Below, in pieces: positions 1-8,286 of a stretch of 55,196 nucleotides of DNA. The stretch spans positions 9,158 to 64,353 of the forward strand of contig JABBAS010000070.1 in the NCBI GenBank assembly GCA_018607835.1, in the 5' to 3' direction. The notes beneath the pieces are model-generated. The model worked only from the letters and a program-made list of their open reading frames with translations, did not search any database and had not been told where the DNA came from. Position numbers and translations under genes: made by a program. This DNA comes from Methylobacillus sp. (lineage in GTDB: Bacteria; Pseudomonadota; Gammaproteobacteria; Burkholderiales; Burkholderiaceae_C). The stretch's first letter is position 1. Each line of letters begins with the position of its first letter.

Positions 1-882
1 GAGGCGCTGAATGTGCGCGGGGCCGACCTCACAACAACCACCGACGAGGCGAGCGCCCATGGCGACCCATCGCATGGCGTGCACAGCGTAAGCGTCTGGA
101 CCAAGGTCTGTGCGCACACGCAACCCCTCCACCGTGCCACCGGCTTCAAGGGCTGCGGCGTCGGTAAAGCCGTTGGCGTAGGCGCCAAACGGCAGGCCGC
201 ACGCCGCCAAAATGGGTAGGCCTTGTGTGATCGCCTCCGGCCAAGAGCAGTTGATTAAAACGGCAGTCGCACCGGCGGCGACAGCGGTCTGAACGGCGAT
301 TTCTAATGGCTCTCCGGAGCGTAGCAAGGTGCCGTCGGTGTCGGAGACGGTCATGGACGTCCAGACGGGCTTGCCGCTTGCAACGCCCGCCGCAGTGGCT
401 GTTTGCACCTCCAGAGCGGTGGTTAAGGTCTCGCATAAAAACAAGTCAACGCCTGCTTCTTGTGCCTGGACCAATCGGGTGTAATCACGGGCGCATGTGG
501 CTTCGTTGGGGACGTCCTCTGCGTGGTAGCTGCTTACCAGCGGCGGCAAGCAACCGGCAATACGCACCGAATGGCCTGGAGCGTTCTGCGCAACATGCGC
601 GCTTCGACTGGCTGTGGCAGCGGCAATCGCGGCTTGGTGTAACGACTCGAACGCATCGCCTATGCCTTGGTCGGCAAGCCGCGTTGGCGTGGCGGTGTAG
701 TTATTGAGCGTAATGACGCGTGCGCCACTTCGTATGTAGTCGCTATGGACCTCTCTCACCAAGTTTGCTTCGTCAAGCATGACACTGGCTGACCATAACG
801 GGGTGGGGGCGTGTTGCGAGCGCTTGAGTAACTCTTGGCCCATGCCCCCGTCCAACAAGACGACGCGATTAGATAGTGACAT
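1..882 (-). CDS. homocysteine S-methyltransferase family protein (3' end cut by window edge)
   Basis: The reading frame is open from the ATG at 882 down to base 1 (294 codons, no stop), so the C-terminus lies outside the window. The N-terminus has the family opening with an LLDGGMGQEL stretch (about residues 9-18). A cysteine in an NCSWPEA stretch and a GGCCEVGPAHI stretch near the end supply the three zinc-binding cysteines of Pfam S-methyl_trans proteins (MmuM/BHMT family), which move a methyl group from S-methylmethionine or a related donor to homocysteine, giving methionine in the cytosol. It lies 49 nt downstream of mnmA on the same strand and is probably the last or a late gene of that operon. 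Family assignment is firm; the methyl donor cannot be told from sequence. Confidence 0.88.
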   Translation of the reverse strand, partial: MSLSNRVVLLDGGMGQELLKRSQHAPTPLWSASVMLDEANLVREVHSDYIRSGARVITLNNYTATPTRLADQGIGDAFESLHQAAIAAATASRSAHVAQNAPGHSVRIAGCLPPLVSSYHAEDVPNEATCARDYTRLVQAQEAGVDLFLCETLTTALEVQTATAAGVASGKPVWTSMTVSDTDGTLLRSGEPLEIAVQTAVAAGATAVLINCSWPEAITQGLPILAACGLPFGAYANGFTDAAALEAGGTVEGLRVRTDLGPDAYAVHAMRWVAMGARLVGGCCEVGPAHIQRL

Positions 883-931
883 TGCCGAGATGCCTATAAA
901 AAGTGGTTGAGTGGAATTTTAGTGTTGTGCG

Positions 932-2047
932 CTAAGCGATGACGCCGCCGCCAAGACAGATGTCGCCGTCGTACAGGACGGCGCTTTGACCTGGGGTCAC
1001 AGCCCACTGAGGGGCTGGGAAGTCCAATGTAAAGACGGTATCGCTCTCGGTTTGGATGCGGCACAACGCATCGGCTTGCCGATAGCGCGCCTTGGCCGCG
1101 TAGGCTGAGGCAGCACCCGCACCCGCACCCGCTGATGGCGCATGGCCAGCAACCCAGCTAGCGTTTTGGGCCTGCAGTTGCTGACTCAAGAGCCACGGGT
1201 GGTCATGCCCTTGTACCGCCCACAGCGTGTTGGCGGCCATGTCTTTACGCGCGACAAACCAAGGCGCGTGCAGACTGGTCCCGCGGGCGTGGCCGTTGGT
1301 TTTTAGGCCGCCAATACCCAGGCCTTGACGCTGACCCAAGGTGTAAAAGCTCAGCCCGACGTGTTCGCCAATGGTGCGCCCGCTGTCATCTTTGATAGGA
1401 CCCGGTGTTTGCGAGATGTAGCGGTTGAGAAACTCTCTAAAGGGACGCTCACCGATGAAGCAAATACCCGTCGAGTCTTTTTTCTTGGCATTCGGCAAGG
1501 CGATGTCTTGGGCAATTTGCCTCACCTGCGTTTTGTGTAGCTCGCCGACTGGAAACCATGTTTTGCTGAGCTGCGCTTGGTTAAGACGGTGCAAGAAATA
1601 GCTCTGATCTTTGCTGTTGTCCAACCCTTTTAATAATTCAAATTGGGCGTTGCGTTCGCGGACACGGGCGTAATGACCGGTGGCGATGTGCTCGGCTCCC
1701 AAGCGGATGGCGTGATCCAGAAAGGCTTTGAATTTAATCTCTGCGTTACACAAAATATCGGGGTTGGGTGTCCGCCCCGCTTGGTACTCTGCGACAAATT
1801 CAGCGAAGACGCGGTCTTTGTACTCGGCCGCAAAGTTAACGTGTTCAATCTCAATGCCGATCACGTCTGCCACAGCGGCCGCATCGACAAAGTCAACGTT
1901 GCTGGAGCAGTAGGCGGAGTCATCGTCGTCTTCCCAATTCTTCATGAAGATGCCGACCACTTCATGCCCTTGCTGCTTCAGTAAGTGCGCCGTCACGGCA
2001 GAATCGACACCACCAGACAGACCAACGACGACACGAGATAAAGCCAT
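932..2047 (-). CDS. mnmA: tRNA-specific 2-thiouridylase MnmA
   Basis: MnmA adenylates U34 of tRNA-Lys, -Glu and -Gln and replaces its 2-oxygen with sulfur, giving the s2U34 wobble base; sulfur arrives through the IscS/Tus relay. The 371-residue length is normal. The ATP-pyrophosphatase P-loop SGGVDS is at residues 11-16. The two catalytic cysteines are visible: C100 in the [10 protein letters not shown] context and C196 in the [10 protein letters not shown] context. A short Ala/Gly-rich insert ([14 protein letters not shown]) near the C-terminus is encoded by three tandem GCACCC/GGGTGC hexamers (1113-1130), probably a slippage-prone spot in the beta-barrel domain. It follows the tauE-like gene by 6 nt. 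A NUDIX gene next to mnmA also occurs in E. coli (nudJ-mnmA). Confidence 0.97.
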   Translation of the reverse strand: MALSRVVVGLSGGVDSAVTAHLLKQQGHEVVGIFMKNWEDDDDSAYCSSNVDFVDAAAVADVIGIEIEHVNFAAEYKDRVFAEFVAEYQAGRTPNPDILCNAEIKFKAFLDHAIRLGAEHIATGHYARVRERNAQFELLKGLDNSKDQSYFLHRLNQAQLSKTWFPVGELHKTQVRQIAQDIALPNAKKKDSTGICFIGERPFREFLNRYISQTPGPIKDDSGRTIGEHVGLSFYTLGQRQGLGIGGLKTNGHARGTSLHAPWFVARKDMAANTLWAVQGHDHPWLLSQQLQAQNASWVAGHAPSAGAGAGAASAYAAKARYRQADALCRIQTESDTVFTLDFPAPQWAVTPGQSAVLYDGDICLGGGVIA

Positions 2048-2053
2048 ACAACC

Positions 2054-2827
2054 TCAGGCGCTTTGCCGGACAAAAAACACAACCGTCATCACGGTACCGG
2101 TGGCGATGACGATGGCGCGCACCCACTTGAGCGGCAGGCGCTTGGCTAGCTTGGCGCCGCTAAACCCACCAACGGTCGCGCAGGCCATCATGAGCAGCCC
2201 CTCGTTCCATGCAATGACATCGGCCCAGACAAACGCGGCGACGGATAGGAAAGACAGGACGAATGAGTTCACATTTTTTAAGGCGTTGACGGTGTGCAAA
2301 CGGGTCTCGCCAACCAAGCCGTACAACGCCATCATTAAGATTCCCAAGCCGCCGTTGAAGTAGCCGCCGTAGATACAAACGGCGAATAAACCAAACAAGC
2401 GCGCGCCGTGCAAATGCGTGGCTTCGGCCATAACGCGCCCGTTAGCGCGTTGCCTTGCGGCCAACCACGGCCCTAGCGCAAATAGGATGGTGGCGAAAAG
2501 TAGCAACCAAGGAACCAGCCCGGCAAATACCTGGGCCGGGGTCACGAGCAGCAGCAACGCGCCAATCAGCCCGCCACCCGAGGCAACCGCGAACTCTTGA
2601 AGCAAGAGCCGTCTGGGCAAGGCTTGCAGCTCTTGTTTGAAGCCAAAAATGCTACCCAAGTAGCCTGGGCTCACCGATAAGGCGCTGGTAGCGTTAGCCG
2701 AAATAGGGGGGATACCAACGAAGACCAGCGCGGGAAAGGTGAGAAAACTACCCCCGCCGGCAATCGCGTTGAGTACCCCGGCGCTAAAAGCGGCCGTGGC
2801 CAAAATGGCGATGGTTTCGAGCGTCAT
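2054..2827 (-). CDS. TauE/SafE-family sulfite/anion exporter (integral membrane protein)
   Basis: This is a 257-residue, very hydrophobic protein with about eight predicted membrane segments and the family hallmark AGVLNAIAGGGSFLTFPAL near its N-terminus, followed by NATSALSVSPGYLGS. TauE/SafE (DUF81) proteins export small organosulfonates, sulfoacetate or sulfite, or import other anions; the substrate here is unknown. I chose the ATG at 2827 because it overlaps the NUDIX stop as ATGA (2824-2827), with a GGAG about 12 nt upstream; an in-frame ATG at 2845 would add six residues. It is sandwiched between the NUDIX gene and mnmA in one operon. A link with sulfur handling beside mnmA is tempting but only contextual. 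Confidence 0.88.
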   Translation of the reverse strand: MTLETIAILATAAFSAGVLNAIAGGGSFLTFPALVFVGIPPISANATSALSVSPGYLGSIFGFKQELQALPRRLLLQEFAVASGGGLIGALLLLVTPAQVFAGLVPWLLLFATILFALGPWLAARQRANGRVMAEATHLHGARLFGLFAVCIYGGYFNGGLGILMMALYGLVGETRLHTVNALKNVNSFVLSFLSVAAFVWADVIAWNEGLLMMACATVGGFSGAKLAKRLPLKWVRAIVIATGTVMTVVFFVRQSA

Positions 2828-3327
2828 GTGGACTGCAAGCTCCATACCGAGGGGTGTGTGTTGACCAAGGACATGTCAAACCGCCTGCCGTCGATGTGGT
2901 CTTGGACGCTTTGCCAAACCAGCGGGCTGCGGTGCAATGGCTGTGTGTTGCGAATCTCGTCGGGTGTCATCCACACGGCCCGAATGATGCCCTTGTCGAG
3001 TTTCCGCGTGGGGTCCAGTGCGCCGACCGTGCCGCAGTAGGCAAATCGCAGGTAGGTGACATCTTCTGGACGCGCATCGACGCGCGCGCGTTGGAAACGT
3101 GCCAAGTAAATGCCGACCAAGTGGGTTGGCGTGAAGGGATAGGCCGTTTCCTCCAGCGCCTCGCGCGCGCAGCCTTGCTCCGGACTCTCGCCCGGATCTA
3201 AATGCCCGGCTGGGTTGTTTAGACGGACACCCTCGGGGGTGTGTTCTTCTACCAGCAGGTAGCGGCCATCATCGCCGGCCATGATGGCGGCGACGGTAGC
3301 GCTCGGTTTCCAGCGTTGTCGTGACAT
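2824..3327 (-). CDS. nudJ: NUDIX hydrolase, NudJ-like phosphatase
   Basis: The 167-residue protein carries a complete NUDIX box: GHLDPGE, seven residues, then REALEETAY, supplying the metal-binding glutamates. It is preceded by the LLVEEHTPEGVRLNNPA stretch typical of NudJ/YmfB proteins, which dephosphorylate thiamine pyrophosphate precursors and nucleoside di/triphosphates in vitro. The glycine usually following REUxEE is threonine here. The start at 3327 is placed by homology (MSRQRWKPSATVAA); the open frame continues upstream to 3723 but that part overlaps the divergent pnt promoter region and antisense pntAA and looks non-coding. No good Shine-Dalgarno is seen. It is the first gene of the minus-strand operon with the exporter and mnmA. 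Confidence 0.88.
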   Translation of the reverse strand: MSRQRWKPSATVAAIMAGDDGRYLLVEEHTPEGVRLNNPAGHLDPGESPEQGCAREALEETAYPFTPTHLVGIYLARFQRARVDARPEDVTYLRFAYCGTVGALDPTRKLDKGIIRAVWMTPDEIRNTQPLHRSPLVWQSVQDHIDGRRFDMSLVNTHPSVWSLQST

Positions 3328-3489
3328 AGGAGAATTATCACGCGATTCATGGCCGGTTCGCGGCGATTGCTGCAATCGATGCGCCTGAGATGCGCGATGA
3401 TCTGGTAAATTAGGCGGTGATAATGTCTTGAGCCTGCCTTTGGGGCCTGCTTGATGCCGCCGTGATGGGGCTTTTTTGGAGAAATCAAC

Positions 3490-4617
3490 ATGAAGATTGG
3501 CGTCGCTGCCGAAACCCAACGCGGTGAAACCCGGGTTGCGGCAACGCCCGAGACGGTCAAGAAATTGATCGCGCAAGGGCATGAAGTCTTGGTGCAAACC
3601 GGTGCGGGTATCTCGGCGAGCGTGCCTGACGCCGCCTACGAAGCCGTGGGCGCTCACATTGGCGATGCCGCCGCTGCCTTGGCCTGTGACATGGTGTTGG
3701 TGGTTCGGGCGCCGGATGCGCAACAGGTCAGCCTGATGCGCTCTGGTGCGGCCGTGCTCGGCATGCTGAACCCGTTTGATGCAGAGGGCCTTGCACGCAT
3801 TGCCGCCGCCGGTCTAACAGGCTTTGCCTTGGAGGCGGCGCCGCGCACGACCCGTGCCCAGAGCATGGACGTGTTGTCGTCTCAAGCAAACATTGCGGGC
3901 TACAAGGCCGTGCTGATGGCTGCCAACGAGTACCAGCGGTTTTTCCCCATGCTGATGACTGCAGCCGGCACCGTGAAAGCGGCGCGCGTCGTGATTTTGG
4001 GCGTTGGGGTTGCCGGCTTGCAGGCCATCGCGACGGCCAAGCGCTTGGGCGCAGTCATTGAAGCCAGTGATGTGCGGCCAAGCGTGAAAGAGCAAATTGA
4101 GTCTTTGGGAGGCAAGTTCATTGATGTGCCTCTAGAGACGGATGAAGAGCGTGAGGCAGCGGAAGGCGTTGGCGGTTATGCCAAGCCCATGCCCCCTAGC
4201 TGGTTGGCGAGACAACGCGCCGAAGTGGCCAAGCGCATTGCCCTGGCTGATGTGGTGATTAGTACGGCTTTGATTCCCGGGCGCCCTGCGCCTGAGCTGA
4301 TCTCGGCCGACATGGTCGCGGCGATGAAGCCCGGCGCGGTGATTGTTGATATCGCAGCTGGTCGCGGTGCTGTCGGTGGCAATTGCCCACTCACACAGAC
4401 AGACCAAGTGATTACGACAGATAACGGCGTGCGCATTGTCGGGTACACCAATTTGGCCGCCATGGTCGGCGCGGATGCCTCGGCGCTTTACGCGCGCAAC
4501 GTTTTGGACTTTTTAAAGCTGGTCATCGACAAAGAAAAGGGCTTCCATATTGATATGGAAGACGACATCGTCGCGGCTTGCTTGATGACCCGCGATGGTC
4601 AGGTGCTGCGCGCCTAA
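3490..4617 (+). CDS. pntAA: NAD(P) transhydrogenase subunit alpha, domain I part (PntAA)
   Basis: This is the soluble NAD(H)-binding domain I of proton-translocating transhydrogenase (375 residues), which transfers hydride from NADH to NADP+ using the proton-motive force. The RTTRAQSMDVLSSQAN stretch (119-134) and the Rossmann loop GVGVAG (171-176) are the expected NAD-binding elements, and DVRPSVKEQIESLGGKFID follows. In this lineage the E. coli PntA polypeptide is split into two genes; this is the first. A strong GGAG Shine-Dalgarno sits 8-9 nt before the ATG. The gene is divergent from the NUDIX operon and is followed by pntAB and pntB. Confidence 0.96.
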   Translation: MKIGVAAETQRGETRVAATPETVKKLIAQGHEVLVQTGAGISASVPDAAYEAVGAHIGDAAAALACDMVLVVRAPDAQQVSLMRSGAAVLGMLNPFDAEGLARIAAAGLTGFALEAAPRTTRAQSMDVLSSQANIAGYKAVLMAANEYQRFFPMLMTAAGTVKAARVVILGVGVAGLQAIATAKRLGAVIEASDVRPSVKEQIESLGGKFIDVPLETDEEREAAEGVGGYAKPMPPSWLARQRAEVAKRIALADVVISTALIPGRPAPELISADMVAAMKPGAVIVDIAAGRGAVGGNCPLTQTDQVITTDNGVRIVGYTNLAAMVGADASALYARNVLDFLKLVIDKEKGFHIDMEDDIVAACLMTRDGQVLRA

Positions 4618-4685
4618 GTGGGCGAAGCGCTACAGACCACGCCCCGTTTACCGCCCTTTAATTTTGAGAGATCAGTAGGAACCTT

Positions 4686-5006
4686 ATGGCACTCATTGAC
4701 CCCACCATCACCAACCTAATTATTTTTGTACTGGCTATTTACGTTGGTTACCACGTGGTTTGGACCGTCACGCCCGCGTTGCACACGCCTTTGATGGCGG
4801 TGACGAATGCGATTTCTGCCATTGTGATTGTCGGCGCCATGCTGGCGGCCGCTCTGACTGAAACGACCTTGGGCCGCACGCTGGGCGTGGTCGCGGTGGC
4901 CTTGGCCGCGGTGAACGTGTTTGGTGGCTTTTTAGTCACGCGCCGCATGCTGGAAATGTTCAAGAAGAAAGAGCGCCCAGCCGCCAAGTCGGGAGAAAAA
5001 GCATGA
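4686..5006 (+). CDS. pntAB: NAD(P) transhydrogenase subunit alpha, membrane part (PntAB)
   Basis: A 106-residue protein with three to four hydrophobic segments (for example LIIFVLAIYVGYHVVW and AISAIVIVGAMLAAAL) followed by a basic tail ending KKKERPAAKSGEKA. This matches the small membrane subunit corresponding to the C-terminal helices of E. coli PntA, part of domain II that forms the proton channel with PntB. The ATG is preceded by AGGA. The stop overlaps the pntB start by four bases (ATGA, 5003-5006), so the two are probably translationally coupled. The gene is 68 nt downstream of pntAA. Confidence 0.95.
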   Translation: MALIDPTITNLIIFVLAIYVGYHVVWTVTPALHTPLMAVTNAISAIVIVGAMLAAALTETTLGRTLGVVAVALAAVNVFGGFLVTRRMLEMFKKKERPAAKSGEKA

Positions 5007-6430
5007 GCATGAATCTGGTCACACTCCTTTATTTGGTTGCCAGCGTTTGTTTTATTCAGGCGCTCAAGGGCTTGTCGCATCCCACGACATCTATTCGTGG
5101 CAACTTGTTTGGCATGGTCGGCATGGCCATTGCTATTTTTACGACGGGTGCGTTGATCTACGAGCTGTCTAATGCATCTGCTGCTGGCTTGGCCTACGTC
5201 TTGTTGGGCTTGGTGATTGGTGGCGCTGCGGGCGCGATCATGGCGCAACGCGTTGAGATGACCAAGATGCCTGAGCTGGTTGCGTTCATGCACAGCATGA
5301 TCGGCTTGGCTGCGGTGTGTATTGCCGCTGCCGCGGCGCTAGAGCCCGCGGCGTTTGGTATTGTGTCTGACGCCTCACAGCCGATTCCCGGCGGCAACCG
5401 CATCGAGTTGGCGCTTGGGGCCTTCATCGGCGCGGTGACGTTCTCTGGATCAGTGATCGCGTTTGGCAAGCTATCTGGCAAATATAAATTCCGCTTGTTT
5501 CAAGGCGCACCGGTGGTCTTTAAGGGCCAGCACCAGTTGAACTTGGCCTTGGGAGTCTTGGCGCTGTTCTTCTGTTTTGGCTTCTGGCATTCGCAGACCG
5601 CGAGCGACTTCGCCTTGGTTACTTTGTTGGGCTTTGTCTTGGGTGTGATGCTCATCATTCCGATTGGCGGCGCTGATATGCCGGTAGTGGTCTCCATGCT
5701 CAACAGCTACTCGGGTTGGGCTGCGGCGGGGATTGGCTTCTCCTTGAACAACAGCATGTTGATCATTGCGGGTAGCTTGGTGGGTAGCTCAGGTGCGATC
5801 TTGAGCTACATCATGTGCAAGGCGATGAACCGCTCGTTCTTCAGCGTTATTTTGGGTGGCTTCGGCGGCGAAGCGGGTGATGCCGCTGCAGGCAGTGCTG
5901 TGCAACGCAACGTGAAGAGCGGTAGCGCAGACGATGCGGCGTTCATTTTGGGCAATGCCGAGACGGTGGTGATTGTGCCGGGTTATGGCTTGGCGGTGGC
6001 CCGCGCACAGCATGCGGTGAAGGAATTCGCTCACAAGCTCAGCGAGATGGGCGTCACGGTGAAGTACGCGATTCACCCCGTTGCTGGGCGTATGCCTGGC
6101 CACATGAACGTGTTGCTCGCAGAGGCAGAAGTGCCCTACGACCAGGTGTTTGAGATGGAGGACATCAACAGCGAGTTTGGTCAGGTCGACGTGGCCATTA
6201 TTTTGGGCGCCAACGATGTGGTGAACCCTGCGGCGCACACCAAAGGCAGCCCCATTTATGGCATGCCGATTTTGGAGGCCTACAAGGCTAAAACCGTGAT
6301 TGTCAACAAGCGCTCTATGGGCGCGGGTTACGCCGGCTTGGACAACGAATTGTTCTACATGGACAAAACGATGATGGTGTTCGGTGACGCCAAAAAGGTC
6401 ATCGAGGACATGACCAAGGCCCTCGATTAA
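5003..6430 (+). CDS. pntB: NAD(P) transhydrogenase subunit beta (PntB)
   Basis: A 475-residue protein: roughly nine membrane helices in residues 1-260, then a soluble NADP(H)-binding domain III. In domain III the VIVPGYGLAVARAQHA fingerprint is followed by HPVAGRMPGHMNVLLAEA and by the GANDVVNPAA and NKRSMGAGYAG motifs that hold NADP(H). Together with PntAA and PntAB it forms the inner-membrane enzyme that makes NADPH at the expense of the proton gradient. Length and motif order are standard. A hairpin resembling a terminator lies just after the stop (6447-6473). Confidence 0.97.
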   Translation: MSMNLVTLLYLVASVCFIQALKGLSHPTTSIRGNLFGMVGMAIAIFTTGALIYELSNASAAGLAYVLLGLVIGGAAGAIMAQRVEMTKMPELVAFMHSMIGLAAVCIAAAAALEPAAFGIVSDASQPIPGGNRIELALGAFIGAVTFSGSVIAFGKLSGKYKFRLFQGAPVVFKGQHQLNLALGVLALFFCFGFWHSQTASDFALVTLLGFVLGVMLIIPIGGADMPVVVSMLNSYSGWAAAGIGFSLNNSMLIIAGSLVGSSGAILSYIMCKAMNRSFFSVILGGFGGEAGDAAAGSAVQRNVKSGSADDAAFILGNAETVVIVPGYGLAVARAQHAVKEFAHKLSEMGVTVKYAIHPVAGRMPGHMNVLLAEAEVPYDQVFEMEDINSEFGQVDVAIILGANDVVNPAAHTKGSPIYGMPILEAYKAKTVIVNKRSMGAGYAGLDNELFYMDKTMMVFGDAKKVIEDMTKALD

Positions 6431-6446
6431 GCCGCGCCTTGGGTGC

Positions 6447-6474
6447 CCCTTGTTGTCCTCTGGACCAAGGGTTT
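6447..6474 (+). terminator. probable terminator of the pnt operon
   Basis: Seventeen bases after the pntB stop, CCCTTG (6447-6452) pairs with CAAGGG (6466-6471), with an inner GTCC/GGAC pairing and a TCT loop, followed by only a short T stretch. The stem is good but the weak T tract makes termination efficiency uncertain. Confidence 0.5.
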
Positions 6475-6492
6475 CCCGCGATGTGCAAGGCC

Positions 6493-6533
6493 TACTTACC
6501 TTTGGTAAAGTGGCGTCAGCTTGACGTCAGCTT
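6493..6533 (+). promoter_or_regulatory. candidate operator region upstream of fadD
   Basis: Between pntB and fadD lie three operator-like elements: TTACC-TTT-GGTAA (a 5-bp inverted repeat with 3-bp spacer, from about 6496), the perfect palindrome TGACGTCA (6522-6529), and a direct repeat of GTCAGCTT at 6515-6522 and 6526-6533, that is 11 bp apart (one helical turn). Fatty-acid degradation genes in Burkholderiales are commonly repressed by TetR- or MerR-type regulators that bind palindromes of this size; which protein would bind here is not known. Confidence 0.35.
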
Positions 6534-6599
6534 TTGCCGTGGGGGCATGACTGCGTCGACCGTAACGCGATAAAGAACAAAACAAAAGAGGAGATTCAC

Positions 6600-8282
6600 A
6601 TGACGCAAGACAACACCGAGCGCCGATGGCTAGGCGCTTACCCGGAGGGCGTGCCTGCTGACGTTGATGTCAGCGCTTACGGGTCACTTGTGGACTTGCT
6701 AGAGAACAATTTTGCTAGGTATAGCGACCGTGCGTGCGTTAGCTTTATGGGTAAAGAGCTCACCTATGGGGAGATAAATAAGGCCTCCCTGGCAATGGCC
6801 GCTTACTTTCAGAGTCTGGGCTTGGTAAAGGGCGACCGCGTCGCCGTGATGATGCCCAACGTGCCGCAGTACCCCGTGGTGGTGGCTGCCTTAATGCGCA
6901 CCGGCTTGGTAGTGGTTAACGTGAACCCCTTGTACACAGCGCGGGAGCTGTCGTTCCAGCTAAAAGACTCCGGTGCCAAGGCCATCGTGATCGTCGAGAA
7001 TTTTGCAGCAACGCTGGAAGCGTGTATTGCAGATACCGGTGTAAAGCACGTGGTGTTGGCCGCTATGGGTGACATGCTGGGCATGCTCAAAGGCGGCTTG
7101 GTCAACTACGTGGTGCGTAACGTCAAGAAAATGGTGCCAGAGTTTGACTTGCCCCATGCGGTGCGCTTCAACGACGCGCGTGCGCGCGGCGCAAGCTTAA
7201 GCGTGCGCGCTGAGAGCATCTCTGCTGATGATGTCGCGGTGCTGCAGTACACCGGCGGAACCACGGGCGTATCCAAGGGGGCGGTCTTGTTGCACCGCAA
7301 CTTAGTGGCCAACGTGTTGCAGTCAGATATTTGGAATGCGCCTGCGATGAAGGGCATGCCCGCTAACGAGCAACTGTGTGCTATTTGCGCATTGCCGCTG
7401 TATCACATCTTCGCATTTACGGTGAACATGATGTTGACCATGCACATGGGGGGTAAGACGGTGTTGATTCCCAACCCACGCGACCTACCTGCTGTGCTCA
7501 AGGAATTGAAAAATCACCGTTTCCACCTGTTCCCAGCGGTCAGCACGTTGTTTAACGGATTGGCTAATCACCCCGATTTCAATACCGTCGATTGGAGCCA
7601 CCTGCGGGTCTCCTTGGGTGGTGGTACTGCGGTGCAAAGCGGGGTTGCCAAATTGTGGTTAGAGAAGACGGGCTGTCCCATCTGCGAAGGCTACGGTTTG
7701 TCAGAGACTTCGCCGTCTGCGTGCTGTAACCCAACGACCAACAAGGTGTTTTCTGGGCACATCGGCGTGCCGATTCCGGGCACCTACATGAAGTGCTTAG
7801 ACGACGACGGCAATGAGGTACCCCTGGGTCAGCCGGGTGAAATTGCCATTAAGGGCCCGCAGGTGATGGCGGGTTACTGGCAGCGCCCCGATGAGACGGC
7901 CAAGGTGATGACGGCGGACGGCTACTTCAAGTCGGGTGACATCGGTGTGCAAAGCGAGGACGGCTCCTTCAAGATCGTTGACCGCAAGAAAGACATGATT
8001 TTGGTGTCAGGCTTCAATGTGTATCCCAACGAAATTGAAGACGTGGTGTCACAACTGGATGGCGTGTTGGAGTGCGCGTGCGTGGGTGAGCCTGACGACA
8101 AGACGGGCGAGGCCGTGAAGCTGGTTGTGGTGAAGAAGGATGAGACGTTGACCGAGGAGAGCGTGCGCACGCATTGCCGGGCCAACCTCACCGCTTACAA
8201 GCAACCCAAGACCATCGAGTTCCGACTTGACCTGCCCAAGACACCTGTTGGTAAGGTCTTGCGCCGCGAGTTGCGCGGCTAG
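6600..8282 (+). CDS. fadD: long-chain fatty acid-CoA ligase FadD
   Basis: A 560-residue acyl-activating enzyme, the same size as E. coli FadD. It activates imported fatty acids to acyl-CoA via an acyl-adenylate at the cytoplasmic membrane. The ATP-binding P-loop YTGGTTGVSKG is at residues 217-227, followed by the LPLYHIFAF stretch, the GYGLSETSP motif, YFKSGDIG and the C-terminal-domain hinge DRKKDMILVSGFNVYPNE; the KTPVGKVLRRELR ending carries the catalytic lysine region. The start at 6600 has an AAAGAGGAG Shine-Dalgarno; an in-frame upstream TTG would add 22 unlikely residues. It is convergent with corA with only four bases between the stops. Confidence 0.96.
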   Translation: MTQDNTERRWLGAYPEGVPADVDVSAYGSLVDLLENNFARYSDRACVSFMGKELTYGEINKASLAMAAYFQSLGLVKGDRVAVMMPNVPQYPVVVAALMRTGLVVVNVNPLYTARELSFQLKDSGAKAIVIVENFAATLEACIADTGVKHVVLAAMGDMLGMLKGGLVNYVVRNVKKMVPEFDLPHAVRFNDARARGASLSVRAESISADDVAVLQYTGGTTGVSKGAVLLHRNLVANVLQSDIWNAPAMKGMPANEQLCAICALPLYHIFAFTVNMMLTMHMGGKTVLIPNPRDLPAVLKELKNHRFHLFPAVSTLFNGLANHPDFNTVDWSHLRVSLGGGTAVQSGVAKLWLEKTGCPICEGYGLSETSPSACCNPTTNKVFSGHIGVPIPGTYMKCLDDDGNEVPLGQPGEIAIKGPQVMAGYWQRPDETAKVMTADGYFKSGDIGVQSEDGSFKIVDRKKDMILVSGFNVYPNEIEDVVSQLDGVLECACVGEPDDKTGEAVKLVVVKKDETLTEESVRTHCRANLTAYKQPKTIEFRLDLPKTPVGKVLRRELRG

Positions 8283-8286
8283 CGCG

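Noticed and set aside
1113-1130. GCACCC hexamer array as a regulatory repeat
   Set aside because: It lies inside mnmA and simply encodes Ala/Gly residues; only three copies.
3328-3723. Upstream extension of the NUDIX gene (longer frame)
   Set aside because: It runs antisense through the start of pntAA and has no resemblance to NUDIX N-termini; the family start fits at 3327.
6534-6599. 22-residue N-terminal extension of FadD from a TTG
   Set aside because: The downstream ATG has a strong Shine-Dalgarno and gives the normal length; the upstream part overlaps the operator-like repeats.
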